Part shown: piece by piece, positions 10,605 to 22,281 of the stretch | Position numbering within the stretch: position 1 is the stretch's first letter | Layout of the letters: every line of letters begins with the position of its first letter | DNA from: Strobilurus pachycystidiatus | Taxonomy: Eukaryota > Basidiomycota > Agaricomycetes > Agaricales > Physalacriaceae | Length of the DNA: 64,000 nucleotides | Assembly (NCBI GenBank): GCA_019915135.1 | Contig: JAHLMK010000008.1 | Span: 310,001 to 374,000 of the forward strand | Reading direction: 5' to 3' | Made by a program: the position numbers and the translations under genes | The notes under the pieces: model-generated | Told to the model about the DNA's origin: nothing | Seen by the model: the letters and a program-made list of their open reading frames with translations, nothing else | Database searches by the model: none

Positions 10605-11810
10605 TTAGGTGCATTCCTCGATGACGAGTGAAACATAATCCGCCATTAGCTCGTGGGTGACGGTCGAAGGGTAGCTTCATTCCAGATCAGTTCGTCTCTC
10701 CTATAGTGTCACACAAAGACAATCACTCACTCGTTTATGTAGAAGACTGTAGTGTTCGGGTTGGAGCACTGACCCACCGTTGTTGTCTCGTCAACAGTGC
10801 ATGGGCCCACACTCTCATATCCAAACGACGCTGGGTCCGTAACCGCTGCGGTAAGGAGCTCTCCGAGATCCACGAACGCGATATTCAAACCAAACGTGTT
10901 GTACGCTGAGCCTGAACCGCGAAACACTGTGTTCTTGTAAGCATCGCCAGCAGTGCTAGTGTTCCCACGCCCATAACTGTCCACTACCAGGAAGTTCTTG
11001 CCGTACAGCGGGGACGATGACAGCTTGATTATCTGGAAGAGTACGTTGCTGGAGACTTCGCTGAGATCTGAACAAAGGTTAGATCATACAATCTCACGTT
11101 GTGATACCTCGCTCACCGGATTCCGAGATACGAAAGTCTCTGGAAGCGACCATCAGTTTCGCATCGAGTAATCACTGATATACGTACTCCATGCCTTCAT
11201 ACACGACGTACAACGTCGAGTCCGCGTTAGGCTTATCCGCCGAAGAGATCAGGGCGTTGGCTTGAACCTTTGGGTAAGTACAATGATACTCCTCGAAATC
11301 AAGTACTGAGGTCTCACATTGATACACCAAGTCCCTTTCATCCAGGCTGATATGCGGGTAGAGGTCATTTGTAGCCACCGTTTTCGTAACCTGCAAATCC
11401 CATTTAGCAGCAATTCGGATGAATACAATATATCTCTAACTCACAGCAAAATCCTTCAACGTGGCGCCAATACTGTCTGCGAAGTACTCGATCCACAGCG
11501 GTCCGTTCGACATCCTCCCTCCCGCTTTGGGATCCGGGAAAACCTGCACAGCCGGGTCGAGAGTGGTGCCATTCTGTTTTCCGCCGTCGGTGTATCCGTC
11601 CTGCTCAATGGCTTCAGTATCGCGTAAATGACATGATTTACCACATACACCAAAGGCGACGACGGTGGTTATCGCGCTGACGTCGATGCCCGCGTTGGCA
11701 TTGACAACCGTGGCGCTTGAGAAAGTTCCGCAAGTTGGTTTATACGTGAGGCTGACGCCTTTGACGGTGGCGACAGACGCGAGCGCAAGTAAAGAGAGAG
11801 GGGCGAGCAT
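10605..11810 (-). CDS. secreted GDSL/CE16-like esterase fold, catalytic residues replaced
   Basis: By overall sequence, a relative of fungal GDSL (carbohydrate esterase 16) acetyl esterases. A signal peptide (MLAPLSLLALASVATVKGV) is followed by the block I region, spliced across 11601-11648 to AFGDGYTDGGKQNG, where the family has FGDSxTDxG. Then come GGRMSNGPLWIEYFADSIG and DFAVTKT. Block III reads YEGMEDF instead of GxND. Later segments are LSEVSSNVLFQIIKLSSSP, NTFGLNIAFVDL and YGRGNTSTAGD. The last intron (10675-10730, 56 bp, acceptor AAG) joins FYIND to YPSTVTHELMADYVSL, where the family has His-Pro. Ser, Asn and His of the active site therefore read Gly, Glu and Tyr, while the frame stays open throughout. 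A 57-bp intron near 11280-11336 is likely but not certain. The protein may be a pseudoenzyme. Confidence 0.78.
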
Positions 11811-12871
11811 GATTATTATGGGAGTTCGGTGTTGTTGAGATGAGGACGATGTAATCAAACATTTTATAGATGCGACGCGATTTTGGTACCTGTCTTGATT
11901 CTTCCAAAGTTCCATCAGAGGGATATCTAAGAGTAGTAGTAGTGTCATCATGCTCAGCTGAGTTGGTGCTGCGGGGTGTTTGACCAATTTGCACCACTGG
12001 TTTTCCCCGGCCTATCCTAGACTCTCCTTCGTTCTATTTATCAACTTAGTATACTCCGAAGTCAGTCTCCTCCAAATCAACATAGTGTTGAGGCTACACG
12101 ACGATGTGGCGTACTCATATGGACCTTTGTATAAGCTCATTCTTCATTTTTCTAATCACCAGGGTTGTTTTAAGCCTCCGGAATCTGTCGCTGTCAACTT
12201 ACCGGCAATCAACCGCACGTATCATTCGCAGTCATCGTACGCGTACTGGTGAATCATGAAAGACACGAACTCCCGGACGGACCGACTGTCGGTGGCAAGC
12301 GCTGACTGCGCCGATAGCTTTGTGAAAGAATGCGAGCCCTTTCGCACAATACCGAACCTGACTTCACATCATGCAAAGTTTCAGTGTTGGTGTATCCAAC
12401 TGCGCATTACGGCTGCCAAGCCAAGTAACGCAACACCAGCACAATACAACGGCCACCGCATACTCTTCCAGTTCGCCCGAAGCTCAGGCAATCACCAAGC
12501 GCTACGGTCAATTGGAATGTTAGCCTAGAAATGGAGACAAGGTCCGATGACTAAGATGATGGTACGCAGACAGACATGGTCAGCTACAAGCACGATCCGT
12601 ATAGCTCAGTTGCTGTCAGTGTGCGTATGGGTGCCTTGAAGAAGAGAAGGAACCGAGAAAGGAAAACGCGGGGTCGGGCGCGCGATCATTTACGGCAGTC
12701 ACGTATGTGATTGCGCAGGACGTCATTGTTCAAGTCAGTTGAAGTGGGGGCCAGCTGGCAAGCTCTTCCCATCACCCCCAGCAGCAGGCACCAGCGAGAC
12801 ACACAAAAGGGCTGAAGCGAAGTTGTCTCGCACATATCCCTGGCATCTGAGGCGCCGCGGGTCATCCTCCA
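11811..12871. other. intergenic between two divergent genes
   Basis: About 1.06 kb between the GDSL-like gene (-) and an unknown gene (+). It should hold both promoters. A 90-codon ATG frame at 12256-12528 has no recognisable motif or splice support and is not called. Confidence 0.4.
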
Positions 12872-13851
12872 ATGATTGCCACCTTCATCGCTCGTTGCGT
12901 GTTGTTCATCTATGGGTAAGCACGCGACATACAGAAGCAACAACAAATCATCACAGTTTACGCGGCTATCAGGTGCATTTACCGACTTCACATCTCAGTA
13001 TCTTCCACGACCGTCAGTCTCTCTCTGGGGTCGCAACTGAACTTGCTGCCGAACTTGGGCTGGCAAATTGTTTTCTCTGTCTTGAACTATACATATCGCG
13101 ACAAAGAATGCGAGGTCTCCATCCAGCGTTTGGACGTTGCGATCCCAATCTTTCCTCACATCTCCCGCTTGATTGGAGCAAAATCGCTAGCGAACGTGTC
13201 TTTGTATAACTTCCGCGTCCATGTATACACATCGGAGAAGACACCGGGATGGCTGGAGAGACTTCGACGCAGTCTCATCTTCACGGTGCTCAACGGGAGT
13301 ACAGAGCAACTAGACGACATCCACACGTCTGTCGTGTTCCAGGACGAAGATGCGAATTCGCGCGTTATTCTGCAGACGAAAGGATGGTACATTCACAATC
13401 CGTTCAACAGGCGCTTCTACACTTTCTCTCAGATCGATGGTGTGTTGCGACGATCCCGGGTCACGGATTCTGGAGATCTACAGCTGACAGCTCAAGATTG
13501 TTTGTGGAGAATGCTTCCTCCAGAGAGGAGCGAGGCGAATTGGCTCCAGTACGCTTTTTCCGACAGCATCTCACGTCGCTCGCTGATCTTCCTGGTAGTA
13601 TCTTCGAACAGCTGATCTGCTTCTTGTGTCGAGTGATTCCACAGAGTATAGACAACCCTCTCGCCATTGTAGATCTTTATATCTCGCGATGCGACGTGAC
13701 GTTTGGAAATTTCAGACTTCGGGATGCAGAGCTCGTGAATCAGGCAGGAGCGATGCTCAAAATACAGCTGGATAAAGCTAGGGAACGTAATGCTTTCCAT
13801 GGCTTTACGTGGGACGTATTCATGGATGCCTTAGCAAGGATGTGCACCTGA
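12872..13851 (+). CDS. membrane-anchored protein of unknown function
   Basis: Three exons, 12872-12915, 12973-13548 and 13599-13851, give 290 codons in one frame with GT-AG introns of 57 and 50 bp. The N-terminus MIATFIARCVLFIYGCIYRL looks like a signal anchor. The body is rich in alternating hydrophobic residues suggestive of beta strands (LLPNLGWQIVFSVLNYTY, VSLYNFRVHVYTSEKTPGW, GWYIHNPFNRRFYTFSQIDG) and ends with a helical segment (NQAGAMLKIQLDKARERNAF). I do not recognise the family. An N-terminal anchor leading into beta-rich sequence recalls the start of bridge-like lipid-transfer proteins, but the protein is far too short and I see no diagnostic motif, so this is only a suggestion. Confidence 0.6.
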
Positions 13852-14152
13852 TGGACATTCAAGTGAAGCATCAATCCTAAAATTCTGGATCGTGTCTTAT
13901 TTCACCGTCTTGTTATGTAGTATAGTTTCCTGGACTAGTTCGCCCATCGTAGTCACTAGCATAAAGTAAATTCGAACGTTTGCGTTGGTCGACCCACCAT
14001 GACATGTTTCCCTCTCGCCAGACCTGAGACACTGTTGTACTTTACTATCACTGCTGTGATGGAACGTTATGAAGTATTTGTCTTATGTACAAAGTTACAG
14101 GATGACGGGACGAAATCACTATCATCTTGAGAAAGCACCTCCGAGTCGAGCG
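13852..14152. other. intergenic, convergent 3' ends
   Basis: About 300 bp between two convergent genes. Nothing recognised. Confidence 0.4.
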
Positions 14153-16649
14153 TTAATGAGCAAATCGGAAGTCTAGTCTTCTGTTTCCTAAATCAGTGGT
14201 GGTATTCAGATAGTGCTTCTGCTCCTGCGCGGATGTCAGTCAATCATCAAAGGGCGCATGGACACGCACCTCTGCTGTCATTGCATTCCATATCTTGTCG
14301 CGTTGCTTGTTACGCCACAGATAGTACGCCTTCGTTGCAGGGTACATGACGATTATGTTGAAACAGTTGATGGCGATCAAGATACGGTTCCCTCGTTTGT
14401 CTGTTTGGATTATGAGTCATACTTCACTGTGGCAGATAGAGGGGAACGAGGCTCACATTGAGGAGCATCGTCGGCGCGATATATCTGGGAGGCAATGACA
14501 CTGGAAGCCTGGACCATCCTGTCAATCGTATCAGCAAAAGTCCAATTGATAGCTAGATGACTGACATGTTGTAGAGTGATGCATTGACAGTTCTACTCGC
14601 GACAGCACCGGAGTTTCGCGAACACCAGGCAACCTAGGCAACGCAGTTGTGAGCTCAGGGAACCAAGAACGAAGTGATGAAGTACATGCCTGGATTGGAT
14701 GGGTGTATGGGAAGGACAAAAGCCCTGTTGTCAGACCCTGTCATTCGTAGGTCAGGAGATATGATCTAGTAGTGTCAGCTATGCGCTCACAAAGTACAGC
14801 CACTGATTCGGGTTCGCCGGTAGACAATATATCGCGACCAAGAACGGTAGCACCCAAATATCCTCGGCCATAGCCACGATTGACCGGTCGTTGAAGAGCT
14901 CGGATACGACTGTGATGGCGAACATGGCAATCATGTTTCCGACCTGGTATGGGATGGCAAGCAGATTCGTTTGGAAGGTTCCAAAACTGATTCGCGTTAG
15001 GGAATTCGACTGCCGCAGATTGTGGAAACATACCCGATGTGACGGAGAGACAGTGTCAGATATGCCGCTGGTGGGTTGGTAGGGATGCCGAACATTAGAC
15101 CGCTGTTTTTCCATGAGTGGATTAATGAACTGAGAAGAGCGAGCGGCGCACATGAAATATAATGGCCATAGATCATAATCGCAAACGGCGACCCATAGCC
15201 TCTTCAAGGTGAGTCCCTCGCGATTGTGCATATCACCCTAGTAGAGATCATAAGGACTCGTACTCCGAGGATCGAAGGGGGAAAACCTTTGTGGGATCGT
15301 CTCGTAAGATCCTGCTGACAGCGATTGTCTCCTCCCGCTCTGTGAACCAACCTTTCGGTCTGAACCAGGTTTTGGTCTGTGTAGGAGACGGTGGCATCCG
15401 GAAAAAGGTCGCTATCCCGACCAGCAGTGTGAGGAGACCTCTTTGTAATCATCAACACTGCCCCATGCACAGAACAGGGAACCTACTCGAGAAGGAATAA
15501 CCATCTGAAGGCACGAAATCGATCAATGTGGTCTCAAATGTGCTGGTTTCACCTACCTCCATCCTGCTTTACCAAGGACTCCGCGCATATGAAGCACTCC
15601 GTATGCGATGAAGCCCGCTATGATACTACAAACATTGCTAGACATCCAGAACACGGTTAAACGGAAAGGAAGCTCCTTCTTGGTGTAAAAGTCTGTTAGG
15701 AAAGCGTCAGTCTGGTGCAGATAATGCGCCTCTGGCTCACGTACACGACATGTACAGAATCAGATCGGGTATGAACCTATTGTTCAACTGGTTCAGGACG
15801 CAGAATATGAAAATCATTAAGCCTCGCCTACCCTCCCTGGATGAACCTGCGCCGCAGTGTCAGCCAGTGCTCTTAGCATACAACCTGAGCACGTACCCAA
15901 GCAGCGCACGACACAAGAAGAATGATGCCCGCCCACTCAACCAGAACTGGCTCATCGTGACAATTGACCACATCACCATCTGACTCGGGATCCAGCGGTC
16001 GGGACCAACCTATGGATCCGTCAGTCAAAGTTTGGCATCCCAGGACAAGTTTAAGTTACCCTCTTCGAGACCAACTGAGAAGGCAATTCTGCGGCCAAAA
16101 ATGCGAGGCGGAAGATAGAATTCCCCCAGTTGTAATCTGCCCTTCGTTGTAAGCGGACGAGTACGAACTAACGGGGTAGTAGAGAATCTGTACCGTCAGT
16201 GGTCAAGCCTAAGTCGGGAAGGAAGTTGTCCGTATTCGCCTGGTTGATATTGCTTCTGTCCAAATTGAGGGCAGAGAAGCTGATAGCCGCCCAGAACATG
16301 ACCTTCCAGTCAATCTTTCGAACAAGAGCCTGGAGACAGTCGTTGAGAATACCCCGGGAGGTACTATATTCGTGAGACGCACCCTTTCCTCTCGTTCAGT
16401 CCACCGCGCGTCGGGGTCAAAACGATGGCGATTCTCGTACTCCTTTTTCGGCCAGTAGTGCGACGCGAGGTTGGGATTGTCGTAGACGGAGCGCTTGGTG
16501 GCGATCGAATCCAGAGTACGGTTTACCCGTCGACGTTTCCACAGGCCAGTGAACCCAAAAGACTCGTCATCGCTGTCAGCCAGGTCATCTTCTTCCAGAC
16601 GGGTTTTGGCTATTGAAGAGGAAGACGGCGAGTTGGGAATCGTCGGCAT
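14153..16649 (-). CDS. MFS transporter, Dal5/allantoate permease family
   Basis: Twelve-span permease of the anion:cation symporter group, whose members import allantoate, ureidosuccinate, nicotinate or related organic anions (family knowledge; the substrate is not readable here). The cytosolic N-terminus, [20 protein letters not shown], leads to the family signature [20 protein letters not shown], then [18 protein letters not shown]. Further matches are [12 protein letters not shown] loops, [31 protein letters not shown]-like sequence, [29 protein letters not shown] joined to [40 protein letters not shown], and a C-terminus [16 protein letters not shown] matching family ends. There are many short introns. 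The one at 14634-14689 starts with GC, and a GT alternative breaks the frame. Only the C-terminal exons were placed base by base. Confidence 0.88.
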
Positions 16650-17480
16650 TTCGTCCGATAAGCAGTATACTGGTTTGTTACCCTCTTAAGAAGATATGAG
16701 CACCTGCAGCACATCATATGTCGCACGTCTTCCATCTTATTAGCATCGAGGTCCACTGTGTGACGGCGTGGGTGCAATTACCCAGAAGTACCCATGCATA
16801 CCCAGCATCACAACATCAATTGCGCTCTCGAAGCTGAGAATGACGCAACTCACCGCCACAGAGTGGCGTGACAGCTCGATAAAGATAAGTAGCTTACCGT
16901 CCACGCGGCCATCCCGGTCTTGAACGTTGGACATTCAACCTCGTCTTCTTCCTCGGCGGATCGTGTCTGGGAGGAGGAACAACTTCTCACGGCAGGTCAC
17001 GAGCATGTACCGGCCTTCAGCGCTCTTCAAGGACATGACCATGGCGTTGAACTGTGAAGAGAATCAAACTAGAAAAGTCGAGCAAGGTCCAAGCGGAATC
17101 GCGATGGCCACATGAAGTAAGTAGCTTGTCCGTCCTGTATTGCCTGTACATAGCTGCCACTACTAGATCGCGCTAGCCCAGATCCATAGTTTTGATCCTA
17201 TCGTCGTCCAATCTCCAATAGACGTACGGTAGTCAAACAACTATGCCGGTCCGGTAATCATGTAGCAGTTGGCCCCAAGTCAAAGAAAAGGCACATTCTG
17301 CGCGCTCCCATGTCAGAAAGAGCCTGCACGCAGGACACGTTGCAGCCGCAAACGGAGTGGGGGACGTGCCGAAGATGCGGAATACAATCCAACTGGTGTT
17401 ACTGGATCAGATGCTGAGAAACTTCATCGCTGCTCGCCTCCCTGAAGATAAAGATTCTCGTTTTCCTAGAAATAGATATC
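16650..17480. other. intergenic, possibly a gene remnant
   Basis: About 830 bp upstream of the MFS gene. On the - strand a short ATG frame at 16935-17042 encodes MVMSLKSAEGRYMLVTCREK and then LFLLPDTIRRGRR. This reads like a protein fragment rather than random sequence, but I could not join it to other exons. Treat it as a possible remnant. Confidence 0.3.
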
Positions 17481-20112
17481 AGCACTGATTAGATCCCCCA
17501 CCGGAGCCACGACTCACTTCCGCTGTCGCTGATTCCTTCTAGGCGGTGTTAATGATCGACTCTCACGGACTGCATATAACTTAGATACATACATTTACGC
17601 CTTCGCTTGGCAAGCAAATCTTCTTCCACCTCGTCTTGCTCATCGTCATGAGCCGAAATAGCTTTCCTCTTTCCCTTTCGCTTCTCCAACATGCCCAGTT
17701 TCTCGTCACTGACTGCCCTCCTCTTCCCCTTCTGCTTCTCCGACAGTTCCTCCTCGTCGTCGTCAGTGATCAAATGGGATATACCCTTCGCATCACTGAC
17801 CACCCTCCTGTTCCCCTTTTGCGTCTCCAAGAGTTCCTCCTCCTCCTCCTCTTCGTCAGTGATCAGATGGGATATCCCCTTCCTCTTTCCTTTCTCCTGC
17901 CCAGCTTCCACTTCATCTCTACTGCGCGTCGGGGTTTCTAGAGGCAAGTTGTACGAGTATTCGTACAAGTCCTCCGACTTCATCCTCCACCCAGACGCGA
18001 TGGGCACGCCGCTCGCTGAAACGACGCCATCGTCGGAGGCGAAAAGATGGTCCGCTGTGGTTTTGTGGCGAGCTGGGCTTGGGGATGTAGGGAGAGATAG
18101 AACCTGACTGGAAATGTCCCCGATGTCAGAATCTTCGTCGGAGTCACCAGCGATCTGGATGGCTAGATGGTCTTGACTGTGAGAAAAGAACTACGACAGA
18201 GGGAGGGATTTCATACCAGGAGTTAACTTGGGAGCCGCGGACCCTACTGTTCGACGTTTTCTTGGACTTCGCCTCAATAGTCCGGTTATCGCATCCTCCT
18301 CCATCCTCGGGTAAGTAAAATTGAAGTGGATAACAAAATCGACATGCTCACCATCTCACTCGGAGGCTGATAATCCTCCTGGTCATGGTCTGCCTCATTA
18401 TCGTGTTCGACAGTGGAGTCATCGTCGGACTCTGACGCGGTCCCATCTTAAGAATCAGACTGTGCGTCAGTCATCTCTTCCTCAGGAAACCCTTCGTCGA
18501 GGGCATCGAGTGTAGACGTGGAAGGTACTATTTCGTGCGTTTTCGACTTGGTATGGTCTTCGTCTTCGTCTTCGTCCTCTTCCACTTCCTTCTCGACCTG
18601 AAAACGCACGTCCCGATCTACTTCGGACCACAACTCCGTATCATCCGCCCACTCAGACGCGCTCAAGCGCTCCCCAATATCACGCCTCTTCTCTTGATGA
18701 CTGGGGTGCGCGAGGAAATTCTCCAGCGCTTGGAAATATGCCGGGTACTATGGTGGGTGGTTAGAATATGAAGAAGGCGAAGTAGATTTGGAAGACACAC
18801 CTTTCGTGTCAGATGGTGAAGCCTGAGTGTGTATTGGAGCCACGGCTTGTCGTGTACCGCATCCAGCCTCTTCCCGCCGTAATGTTTTCCAAACGGGATC
18901 AGGAACTCATCCTAGCGGTACTTGGTGTTGGCGTACTCCTTCAAGCCTTCGTGATACGCGTTGAGGGCACTACGGAGAGAGAGATCCTAAGAGCAGGGGT
19001 CAAGGCCGGTTATGAGGAGGAGAATGAGGACGCACGGCCGTATCCTGGGCAATCATCTCGACAATGGCAGATTCTGGGAGCTCATTGAGGATTTTAAAGG
19101 CGTAGGGTCCACTGAGGAGCATGTAGGTTCCTGCGCGCCCATTGTCATACCAATAGTAGTCGGGATTGTCATTGGCGACCTCGTTGAAAATGACCACGGG
19201 AGAGTACTGAGAAATGATTGAGGTGTCCTTCACGACGTGCTCCTTCGGATCTGATATTCGCATTAGAGGATGCCTTTCGCATATGTAAAGACGCACCTGT
19301 CGCTTGGTGGCCCGATGAGCGCGAGTGTCCGGCCACCGGTTGAGATTGAGCTACGAAGGGGAGAGAAATCGAAGGAGAGTCTGTATCCTGGATGAGCACC
19401 ATGAATTGGGAAGTGTGCAGACTCACTTGGTGGAGATGAGGCTAGAGCTGGAAAAGCCGTGGCAGCTGGCGGTTGAGCTACTGCATTTGCAGAAGGATTG
19501 GCCGTAGTAACGAGCGGCTGACTCGGAGACTCGGAGTCGAGGTGATCTGTGGCGGCGGGTGAACCACGACTTGAGTGGGGCGGTGGCGGGAAGTTCCAGC
19601 TGGGCTGACTGTAGATATGGCATCGCATGGCTTCAAGGTAGACAGGAAACTGTTACTCGAGTCAATGTCTAGCCCGTGACGGAGATTGCGAAGATTACGC
19701 ACATCGTGACCACCGGGGACGTTCATAATATTTTCCTGGTAGCTCCTGAGTAGGCCGAACATCCACTTGTGCTTGCAGTACTGGAGTCTCCTGTTCGCCA
19801 TCCTTGCAAATGGCGGTGGCGTTTGAAATTCTTCAGGTCTGAGGCCAGCATATTGAAGAAGGCCAGCGTAATATGCGTTATATTCTTGACTTTCAGTTAG
19901 GAAGGGAGGAAGAGTGGAATTCAACACAGACGTACGGCTATCCCTTGGAATTGACTGTGCAAGTCATCCTCCGAGAGTGCTCTCAGCAATTTCCCGCGGA
20001 AAGGACCGACGGATAATCTGTATCCACCAGCATTCTGAGCAGTGTACCACGTATAGCTCTGAGGATTTGCGTTAGGGTAACTTAGGCTTGAGTCAAGGGA
20101 GAAAAGTGACAA
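17481..20112 (-). CDS. two-module acidic protein, unknown function, possibly decaying
   Basis: Not a family I know. Two copies of one module can be seen. Module 1 (about 20090-19600) has YTWYTAQNAGGYRLSVGPFR, KLLRALSEDDLHSQFQGIAV, then YNAYYAGLLQYAGLRPEEF and NRRLQYCKHKWMFGLLRSYQ. Module 2 (about 19290-18790) has YYWYDNGRAGTYMLLSGPYA, KILNELPESAIVEMIAQDTA, then LNAYHEGLKEYA and RLDAVHDKPWLQYTLRLHH. Between them lies a Ser/Pro-rich linker. Downstream is a very acidic tail with KxKGKRK-type basic patches and a repeated KGISHLITD element near 17760-17890. Module 2 carries an in-frame TAG (18912-18914) that I could not remove with a sensible intron. The N-terminus runs into the start of the divergent gene at 20153. 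Both ends are uncertain, and it may be two genes or a pseudogene. Confidence 0.5.
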
Positions 20113-20152
20113 TGACAGCACAGCATAACACTGCGTGACAGGCCGCTTGAAC

Positions 20153-22281
20153 ATGCCCATCGCCAACGAGGGCGGCCAGTACGAGTACGCCGGCCCGTCC
20201 GCGCCGCTCGACGAGGAGGTCGTGTCGTCCTTCGTCAACAACTCGTTCTCCAATGTCCCGCCGCCGTCGTCGCCGAAGAAGAAGCGCCGCCACGTCCCCA
20301 GCTCGTTCCGCAAGGCCCAGGTCGCCGCCTATGGCGAGATGCCGCCCGATCAGCTGCTCGAAGCCCTCGTCGAGGCCAAATACGAGAACAAGAGGCTCAG
20401 GAGCGGCCTGATGATGGCCCTCGACCGCATACAGGACGAGCGCGTCCGCACAGACACCGCCTATGCCTTTAGCGAGGAGCTTGTGACGCGTATTCGCCGC
20501 CTTCACGAGCAGCGCGCTGACCTCAAGAAGAAGGTGTCCGAGGCGCGGGAGACGCTGGAGCGCTGGCGCATCGAGTACGACCATGTCCGTGGCCGCGTCG
20601 CAGAGGGCGAGCGGGTGCTCGATCGCGTGCAGGGAGAGCTGCACAGCAGCATCGAGCGCGAATATCTGGCCCGACGCGATGCCTGGCACGCAGAGCAGGA
20701 CAAGGCCGAGGCCGAGGCTCTGCTGGAAGGACGGCGCCAAGGAATGCTGGATGGCTACGAAAAGGCGGTCAACGAGGTGATGATGATGAAGAGGAGGGCG
20801 CACCAGGCAATTGTCGACGACTACGTCGAGCCAGAGCCACCGTCCGAGGAAGAGGAACCCATGGACGACGGCGAGCCCACCTACTACACCGGCGGCCACA
20901 CCGACACCGACCACTCCGAGTTCATGTCCCGACCTCCCGCCAGCGCTGGCGCTCCGCCCATCGTTCCCATTCCTACTGGATCTACCTCGCCTCCGCGTCC
21001 CGTGACGCCCGCCGTCGAGCACTGGACTACCGACATTCCGCCCCAGGCACCTCCTTCTCCTCAGCATCCAGCATACCACACACCACCAGACAACTTTATA
21101 CCCACCTTGCGTGCCAACGGACAGATAGTCATGGCTCCTCCCCATGAATTTGCCGGCAGCATGCGTGCGACGTCTCCAAATCACCACGCATCACCTCTCC
21201 CGCCTACGAGCGACAAGGGCAAAGGACGCGCCTATGCTGGCAGTGATTCGACGACGATATCGAACCTGCCCATAACCCAGGATCTTACGCACGAGAGCAC
21301 GCCCATCGGGATCAACATCGAGGCTGCCTCATCATCTCGACCGCCGACAAATTACGCGCCATCCCATATGTCGCGCCAATCATCGCGTATACCTCCTGCT
21401 GACCAGTTCCAGCTCTCTCGGACGGACGAGTGGGATCAGCAGCAGCCTACAACGTACCCCGCCTCTCTTGCTCAACACGTTCAGCCCTCTGGCGGTCCTC
21501 ATGATCCTTCGAGACCCTACTTTGAGCCCATCTCCCCCGATCCCGACGAGATTCAGAGGAACCCGGACATAACACCCTTCGATCCTGGCTTGACGCCAAG
21601 TATCCGCCGCTTCGAGCGTCTCCCCAGGAGCAGAGTGAACAGTGCCGCTGGCTCTCGACCTACCAGCGAATTCCGCGGTGCAGGAGGGAGCCTTCGCCCA
21701 CCCGATGCACGTTCTGTTATGAGTGGCAAAAGTGGAAAGAGCGGGCGGAGTGGGCGGAGCAGGCTTTCATTGAGTGTTGCTAATCCGGATCCGCCTTCGC
21801 CTCCAAACCAGTTTGTGTTCCCCTCGCAAGCGCAGCGTTCGAGGCCGCCGTCGCAATACTCGGCACGGCCGCCCACGCAATATGTCCCGGATGGCCAGTC
21901 GCGTCCGCCTACGCAGTATGAAGCAAATTCGCGTCCGCAGACGCAATACCGCGCACCGAGTCCTAATGGACGACCAATGAGCACTTACTCGAGACACTCG
22001 CGTGCACCGTCGAACAGTACCCAGCCAGGCGTTGCTGGTATCGGAGCTGTCGGTCGAGGTAAAACTCACAAATTCTTGGAATTCGAATGAACTGATACAT
22101 TAACTCTGTAGCTCCCACTGCAAATTTGAATGACATGCTCGACGCTAGCCTGAACCCTCCCGAGGCGGGGAGGACGTTGCATCGTACGCGCTCTTCGCTG
22201 TCGCAGCGTACTAATGGACAATACGATCATTGGGAGGGGAACCCGCAGGATGATCCTGCGATTTGGGGCGCTAAGGTTTGA
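20153..22281 (+). CDS. coiled-coil protein with disordered PPTQY-repeat tail
   Basis: Two exons, 20153-22058 and 22112-22281, give about 690 codons. After an N-terminal disordered stretch with a basic patch (SPKKKRRHVPSSFRK, possible nuclear signal) there is a long coiled coil at about residues 55-225: MPPDQLLEALVEAKYENKRL, EQRADLKKKVSEARETLERW, VAEGERVLDRVQGELHSSIE. The rest is low-complexity Pro/Ser-rich with GKSGKSGRSGRSR and a cluster of RPPxQY repeats (four copies, about 21840-21950). A short conserved-looking C-terminus (NLNDMLDASLNPPEAGRTLH) lies in the second exon. The coiled coil suggests a scaffold or cytoskeletal adaptor, but I know no named family. The Met at 20153 is the first ATG in frame. 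Confidence 0.75.

Noticed and set aside
10675..10730. A frameshift at the C-terminus of the GDSL-like gene
   Set aside because: A 56-bp intron ending in AAG restores the frame to YPSTVTHELMADY; the alternative 30-bp intron is too short for this genome.
11436..11660. Reading straight through the block I intron of the GDSL-like gene as coding sequence
   Set aside because: Removing GTATGT...GCAG (11601-11648) restores the family order AFGDxxTDGG; the unspliced reading adds unrelated residues.
20093..21187. 364-codon frame on the - strand opposite the coiled-coil gene
   Set aside because: Shadow of the GC-rich coding exon, with composition typical of reverse-frame Arg/Gly/Val runs.
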